Notes under the pieces: generated by a model | Told to the model about the DNA's origin: nothing | Seen by the model: the letters and a program-made list of their open reading frames with translations, nothing else | Database searches by the model: none | Translations under genes and position numbers: made by a program | NCBI GenBank assembly: GCA_031259095.1 | Contig: JAIRLW010000294.1 | Location: forward strand, 1-10,161 | Direction of reading: 5' to 3' | Length of the DNA stretch: 10,161 bases | Source of the DNA: Planctomycetaceae bacterium | GTDB taxonomy: Bacteria; Planctomycetota; Planctomycetia; Pirellulales; Thermoguttaceae | Shown here: positions 6,587 through 10,161 of the stretch, in pieces | How positions within the stretch are numbered: position 1 is the stretch's first letter | How the letters are laid out: every line of letters begins with the position of its first letter

Positions 6587-7876
6587 ATGGTTAGCGAACC
6601 TGCGAATCAGTTTTCAGAACATCAGTTTTCGGAACAGACAACTAATGTTGTAACAAGTCAAGGTCTGACGGTAGAACATTCCGACGGAGTCCGACGAAAT
6701 TATGAACCTGAAGAGTTGATTTCGGACCTGACGCTCAGCATGGTTGTCGGCGTTGGTTCGATGTTGGCGCAACGGTTGCTCGACCATTTCGATAACGCAG
6801 AATCGGTTCTTAACGCAACAGAATCACAGTTACAGGAAGTGGACGGAATCGGTTCTAAAATCGCCCAAAATATTTCACAAGCCCGTTCTGTTTACCATCC
6901 CGAAACTCTTATTACTCAATGCCGGACAAACGGTATTGAGTTGATTTCGAAACAGGATGCACGTTATCCTGAATTGTTGCGGACAATCGACAATCCGCCT
7001 CGATTTTTGTTCGTTAAAGGCAAATATCAAGTGTCGGACAATTTTGCTATTGCCATTGTTGGAACACGTCATGCCACTCAATACGGACATCAACAAGCAG
7101 AACGTCTGGCTTCAGAATTATCACGATGTGGTTTTACGATTATCAGCGGTTTGGCATTGGGTATTGACGGTGCGGCTCATCGTGGCGCCTTGTCGGTTGA
7201 AGGTCGGACAATTGCCGTGCTTGGCGGCGGTTTACTTCATATTTTTCCACAAGAACATCGTGATCTTGCCGAAAATATTGCAACGAATGGAATGATCATT
7301 AGTGAATACCTGCCGGATCAGGTACCACAACGAGGAATGTTTCCGCAACGCAATCGGATTATCAGCGGTTTATCGCTTGGCGTTTTAATTATTGAAGCGC
7401 CGCCTCAGAGCGGAGCATTAATTACGGCAACTCTTGCCGCTAAACAGGGACGTAAAGTTTTTGCTGTACCCGGACGAGTGGATCAGGAAACCTCGCGCGG
7501 TTGTCATCAATTGATTCGTGATGGAGCGGTTCTTGTGGAATCAGTGGACGATTTATTGAAACACTTGAATTTATCGGACAAACCTAAAACGTCACTCCAA
7601 TCAGCGATTGTTCCGAAGTCGGTGCAAACTTCAAAAACAGTACAAAAGTCCGAAACAAAAATAACGAATATTCCCATTCCCATACCTGCTTCACTGCAAC
7701 TTGATGAAACGGAAACGAAAGTGCTTCAATTAATTACGATAAATCCGACGCCGATTGATTTGATTATTAGTATTTCTGGTTTACCTGCTCATCGGGTACT
7801 TGCGACGCTTAGCCTACTCGAAATGCGCCGTCTCATTCGCCGCACCGAAGCCAATACGGTAATACGGAGTTTGTAA
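6587..7876 (+). CDS. dprA: DNA-processing protein DprA (Smf), RecA loader for incoming single-stranded DNA
   Basis: DprA binds single-stranded DNA taken up in natural transformation, protects it and loads RecA; it is also kept in many non-transforming bacteria. Domains in order: a helix-hairpin-helix region (about 48-98, VGVGSMLAQRLL and VDGIGSKIAQNI), the extended Rossmann fold (about 120-328) and a C-terminal winged helix (about 372-429). Family motifs are IVGTR (157-161), SGLALGIDGAAHRGAL (187-202), FPQRNRIISGLS (252-263), SGALITA (275-281), VPGRV (294-298) and RGCHQLIRDGA (304-314). A Ser/Thr/Lys-rich linker (331-368) joins the last two domains. The roughly 40 residues before the HhH region (SEPANQFSEHQFSEQ...) are not conserved in the family, and no ribosome binding site precedes the ATG, so the real start could be internal. 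No other competence genes are in view. Confidence 0.95.
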   Translation: MVSEPANQFSEHQFSEQTTNVVTSQGLTVEHSDGVRRNYEPEELISDLTLSMVVGVGSMLAQRLLDHFDNAESVLNATESQLQEVDGIGSKIAQNISQARSVYHPETLITQCRTNGIELISKQDARYPELLRTIDNPPRFLFVKGKYQVSDNFAIAIVGTRHATQYGHQQAERLASELSRCGFTIISGLALGIDGAAHRGALSVEGRTIAVLGGGLLHIFPQEHRDLAENIATNGMIISEYLPDQVPQRGMFPQRNRIISGLSLGVLIIEAPPQSGALITATLAAKQGRKVFAVPGRVDQETSRGCHQLIRDGAVLVESVDDLLKHLNLSDKPKTSLQSAIVPKSVQTSKTVQKSETKITNIPIPIPASLQLDETETKVLQLITINPTPIDLIISISGLPAHRVLATLSLLEMRRLIRRTEANTVIRSL

Positions 7877-7893
7877 GAATAACGGAGGTCAAC

Positions 7894-7951
7894 ATCAGGT
7901 AGGCGACTTTTCGCCGAAAGGTCGTCTACCCGATAACGTCGCCTATCTGAT
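7894..7951. repeat. REP-like hairpin element, copy 2
   Basis: Begins 17 bases after the dprA stop. The outer arms, ATCAGGTAGGCGAC (7894-7907) and GTCGCCTATCTGAT (7938-7951), are reverse complements at 13 of 14 positions. The inner hairpin CGACTTTTC (7904-7912) / GAAAGGTCG (7916-7924) has the same GCC loop as copy 1, with one T-G in place of copy 1's G-T. It may also serve as the dprA terminator, but no T-run follows. Confidence 0.7.
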
Positions 7952-7957
7952 ACTGAC

Positions 7958-8116
7958 TAGGGCGTGTTGACACTATTCGCCATTCACCAAATTGCGGAAT
8001 TTAGGTGAAAATGACTCTATTTGAAGTCTTTTAAGTAAAAAATGTTTTTCGAAATCTTTACCAATCACCCCAATTTAATACCTATTTTTACTAATTATGA
8101 CTGTCAACACGCCCTA
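7958..8116. mobile_element. MITE-like element with perfect terminal inverted repeats in a CTAG site
   Basis: CTAGGGCGTGTTGACA (7957-7972) is the exact reverse complement of 8102-8117. If TA is the duplicated target, the element proper is 7960-8114 (155 bases) with 13-base ends starting GGGCGTG, and the empty site reads CTAG; a 4-base CTAG duplication explains the same data. The inside has no coding capacity but is foldable: TTCACCAAATT (7983-7993) pairs with AATTTAGGTGAA (7998-8009) with one bulged A, and AGTAAAAA (8034-8041) with TTTTTACT (8085-8092). Insertion into CTAG or TA is known for IS630-type and some IS5-type transposons, so the parent is probably one of these; this is inference. 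It lies a few bases after REP-like copy 2. Confidence 0.75.
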
Positions 8117-8160
8117 GCCTGTTCCTCACAAATTCCAAAATAATCAGGATTTTTTTGCTC

Positions 8161-8189
8161 TTGCAACGATTTTAGATAAACGGTATGAT
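8161..8189 (+). promoter_or_regulatory. Near-consensus promoter of the lipoprotein gene, probably giving a leaderless mRNA
   Basis: TTGCAA (8161-8166), a 17-base spacer and TATGAT (8184-8189). A start site seven bases after the -10 would be 8196, the A of the ATG. No Shine-Dalgarno sequence is present, which is consistent with leaderless translation. Confidence 0.5.
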
Positions 8190-8195
8190 TGTGCA

Positions 8196-9629
8196 ATGGA
8201 ATTATTTATCGGGATTAAATTGTTTTTCCGTTTTTTTGTGATCAGTGTTCTGATTACAGTGACGGGTTGCGCGAGTTTCGGAGAACGTCATCTCAAAATT
8301 CGCAGTCATTTCGAACAAGGAAAACTCGAAACCGCACGGCAGGAAATCGATAAAAGTCTGAAAAAAAAACGCCGCGGCGAAACCGATTTGCTCAAATTAA
8401 ACCAAGCAATCATCGAACTTTGCAGCGGAAAACCACGCGAATCTGAAAAATTGTTGCGAGAAGTCCGTGATCATTTCGAAAAAAATGAACATGAACAAAT
8501 GGTCAACACCGCAGAAAAAACAATCTCTATGTTGACCGATGATAATACCGTTGCTTATGCCGGTGAAGATTACGAAAAGGTTCTGATTCGGGTTTTTCTT
8601 GCGTTGTCGAATTTAATGTACGACGGAACCGATGCTCCGGCTTATGCGTTACAAATTAGTCAAAAGCAGAACGAAATTATCCGAAAAGGAACCGTTAAAG
8701 ACCCAAACAATAATCAGAAAACATTGAATCTTAAAGCGGAATCATATCGACAGGTTGCGATTGGAACTTATTTGTTCGGAGCAATGCAGGAAGAAACTCT
8801 TCGTAATTATGACGATGTTACAAAAGCCTACGCAACTGTTTGCGATTGGGAACCGGATTTTGTACAGGGACGACGCGATTTGGAACGTGCTAAAACCGGT
8901 TTTCATTGTGCGTCGGGAAACGGTGTCGTGTACGTTTTCGGACTTGTCGGCGCCGGACCGTATAAATTGCAACAAAATTGTGAGGTTTTGCAGGCAGCGC
9001 AATTTTGGACAACATTAATTTTAGCGATGTCAAGTCAACGTCCGATTGTTCCCGATTTTGCGCCGGAGATGATTCCAGTTGTTGTCCGTCCGCGTGAAAT
9101 GGTTCCGTCGCTTACTGTTTCGATTGACGGAAAATGGTCTGGTCAAACGGAAACATTAACCGACGTCGGACGTATGGCAGAAGAACAATTCGAAGCAATT
9201 AAACCGCAAATTATTGCCAGAGCCGTGATTCGTCGTGCGCTCAAAAAGGGAATTGTGTACGGAAGTAAAGAAGCAATGGATTCCAACAACTGGGTGAGTT
9301 TGGCATTGGAACTCGGCGGGATGCTTTGGGAAGCGCTCGAAACCGCCGATACCCGCTGCTGGAATCTGTTACCGGCAGAAATTCAAGTTACAAGAATTGA
9401 GGTTCCGGCGGGAGAACACCGTCTTGCGTTACAACCATCCAGCCGAACATTTTCGCTTGTATCCAACAAATACAACGGTTCACCGGATTCAAAATTATTC
9501 GGTTCAGAACATCACCGAACAATTCGAGTGGATGCAGGACGAAATACGTACATTTTGGCAAACTTCACCAATAATACGCTAATCGGAAAAATTGTTGTTA
9601 GTAACGAAAACGAAGACAATGCGCCGTAA
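8196..9629 (+). CDS. Lipoprotein of the COG3014 type, function unknown
   Basis: The 477-residue protein has a lipoprotein signal peptide: hydrophobic stretch 8-22, then VTGC with the lipidated Cys25, followed by ASFGE. With no Asp at +2, outer-membrane retention is a guess. The next part is helical and repeat-like (about 33-115, RSHFEQGKLETARQEIDKSL...), resembling TPR-style helices. YAGEDYEKVLIRVFLALSNLMYD (121-143), IARAVIRRALKKG (340-352) and WNLLPAEIQVTRIEVPAGEHRL (389-410) are segments I associate with the COG3014 family of bacterial surface lipoproteins, together with an Ala/Gly-rich middle region. The C-terminus is beta-rich. The biochemical role of this family is not established to my knowledge. 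It is separated from dprA by 319 bases carrying the REP-like and MITE elements and has its own promoter, so it is likely an independent unit. Alternative: an unrelated TPR-type lipoprotein. Confidence 0.8.
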   Translation: MELFIGIKLFFRFFVISVLITVTGCASFGERHLKIRSHFEQGKLETARQEIDKSLKKKRRGETDLLKLNQAIIELCSGKPRESEKLLREVRDHFEKNEHEQMVNTAEKTISMLTDDNTVAYAGEDYEKVLIRVFLALSNLMYDGTDAPAYALQISQKQNEIIRKGTVKDPNNNQKTLNLKAESYRQVAIGTYLFGAMQEETLRNYDDVTKAYATVCDWEPDFVQGRRDLERAKTGFHCASGNGVVYVFGLVGAGPYKLQQNCEVLQAAQFWTTLILAMSSQRPIVPDFAPEMIPVVVRPREMVPSLTVSIDGKWSGQTETLTDVGRMAEEQFEAIKPQIIARAVIRRALKKGIVYGSKEAMDSNNWVSLALELGGMLWEALETADTRCWNLLPAEIQVTRIEVPAGEHRLALQPSSRTFSLVSNKYNGSPDSKLFGSEHHRTIRVDAGRNTYILANFTNNTLIGKIVVSNENEDNAP

Positions 9630-9705
9630 CATTTTCCTGATTATTTCACCTTTTTGGAGTGGATCATTATTAACTGCCCTTTCCTAATTTATCCTGCTAA
9701 TTGGC

Positions 9706-9738
9706 ATCGCCATATTAGTGGTGATTCGAATATTTTTT
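9706..9738 (+). terminator. Possible intrinsic terminator after the lipoprotein gene
   Basis: ATCGCCAT (9706-9713) can pair with GTGGTGAT (9718-9725) around a 4-base loop, with two G-U pairs in RNA, and six T's follow at 9733-9738. The stem is not GC-rich and the T-run is seven bases away, so it is a weak candidate. Confidence 0.35.
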
Positions 9739-10034
9739 GTTTTATGTCTTTTGGCAAAGCCTTAAAAATTCTTTTTTTAAGATGAGGTGTCGTAACAAGT
9801 TACGTTTGTCGGCGTGTGAGGGTCGTCTTGTTTGGTCGTCCCAGGGGGCGAATATTCTGTTGTTAAACTTGTTTTGTTCGACATTCCATGTTGCCAACTC
9901 GCCGGCATTTTGTATTTTTTATGGGTCGCCTCATGCGTTAAAACGAGATTAGTATTAGAAAAACAATATCACGTTGATACCATGAGGAACGACCTCACAT
10001 AAAGAGCAAATAAGTAATCAATTTTTAGGAAAGA

Positions 10035-10086
10035 GCAGATACAAACAATCTGCGAAAATCAGCGTAATCTGCGGACCGTAATCTGT
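10035..10086. repeat. AATCTGCG-type short repeat cluster
   Basis: Imperfect units AATCTGCGAA (10047), AATCAGCGT (10057), AATCTGCGG (10066) and AATCTGT (10080) follow one another with a 9-14 base period. GCAGAT (10035-10040) and ATCTGC (10048-10053) form a small hairpin. The remainder of 9630-10161 has no convincing gene. Confidence 0.55.
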
Positions 10087-10123
10087 AAACGGGACGAAAA
10101 AAATGATACTGATACAAAAAAAA

Positions 10124-10143
10124 CATTTGTCCCAATTGTCTCT
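10124..10143 (-). repeat. GGGAC repeat, copy C (diverged)
   Basis: The reverse complement reads AGAGACAATTGGGACAAATG, which keeps the GGGACAAATG end and the 9-base spacing of copies A and B, with GAGAC replacing the first GGGAC. It may continue past the window edge. Confidence 0.5.
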
Positions 10144-10161
10144 TATACCGTTTTCACTTTC

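Noticed and set aside
6528..6653. 41-codon open frame starting ATGGATG before dprA
   Set aside because: Out of frame with dprA, overlaps its start, no ribosome binding site; most likely chance.
1..10161. tRNA or rRNA genes
   Set aside because: No cloverleaf with GTTCRA-type T-loop or CCA end, and no conserved rRNA segment, was seen on reading either strand by eye.

Overview
This window looks like a stretch of a moderately AT-rich bacterial chromosome, mostly ordinary chromosomal genes separated by unusually long, repeat-rich intergenic gaps. Lineage cannot be fixed from the sequence. Sparse Shine-Dalgarno signals, a stand-alone LarA-like protein, long spacers carrying palindromic repeats, and small Cys-motif and lipoprotein genes would fit a low-GC member of the Planctomycetota or a related phylum, but that is inference.

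Minus-strand block (1-5322, five genes all reading leftward). From upstream to downstream: a small, very basic protein with three helix-turn-helix units (4735-5322); an exported alpha/beta-hydrolase (esterase type, 3376-4476); the tRNA dimethylallyltransferase MiaA (2248-3234); a LarA/DUF2088-family protein that keeps the nickel-pincer ligand residues (457-1743); and at the left edge the N-terminal part of a PD-(D/E)XK nuclease-like protein resembling restriction-modification enzymes, cut by the window (1-243, possibly starting at 333). Gaps of 141 to 504 bases between these genes argue against one tight operon.

Divergent spacer (5323-6098). About 775 bases without a convincing gene. It holds several palindromes, a REP-like hairpin element and a sigma70-like promoter facing right.

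Plus-strand block (6099-9629). A 116-residue Ser/Ala/Asn-rich protein with three CxxC knuckles, then the natural-transformation/recombination protein DprA (6587-7876), then a lipoprotein of the COG3014 type (8196-9629). The gap between dprA and the lipoprotein holds a second copy of the REP-like hairpin and, directly after it, a roughly 155-base MITE-like element with perfect inverted ends set in a CTAG site. The lipoprotein has a near-consensus promoter whose predicted +1 falls on the A of its start codon, which suggests a leaderless mRNA.

Right end (9630-10161). No convincing gene; a possible terminator, an AATCTGCG-type short repeat and a third copy of a GGGAC-based repeat that also occurs at about 1800 and 4603.

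No obvious defence island, biosynthetic cluster or CRISPR is present. The items most worth follow-up are the triple-HTH protein, the triple-CxxC protein, the MITE and the three families of dispersed palindromic or periodic repeats.
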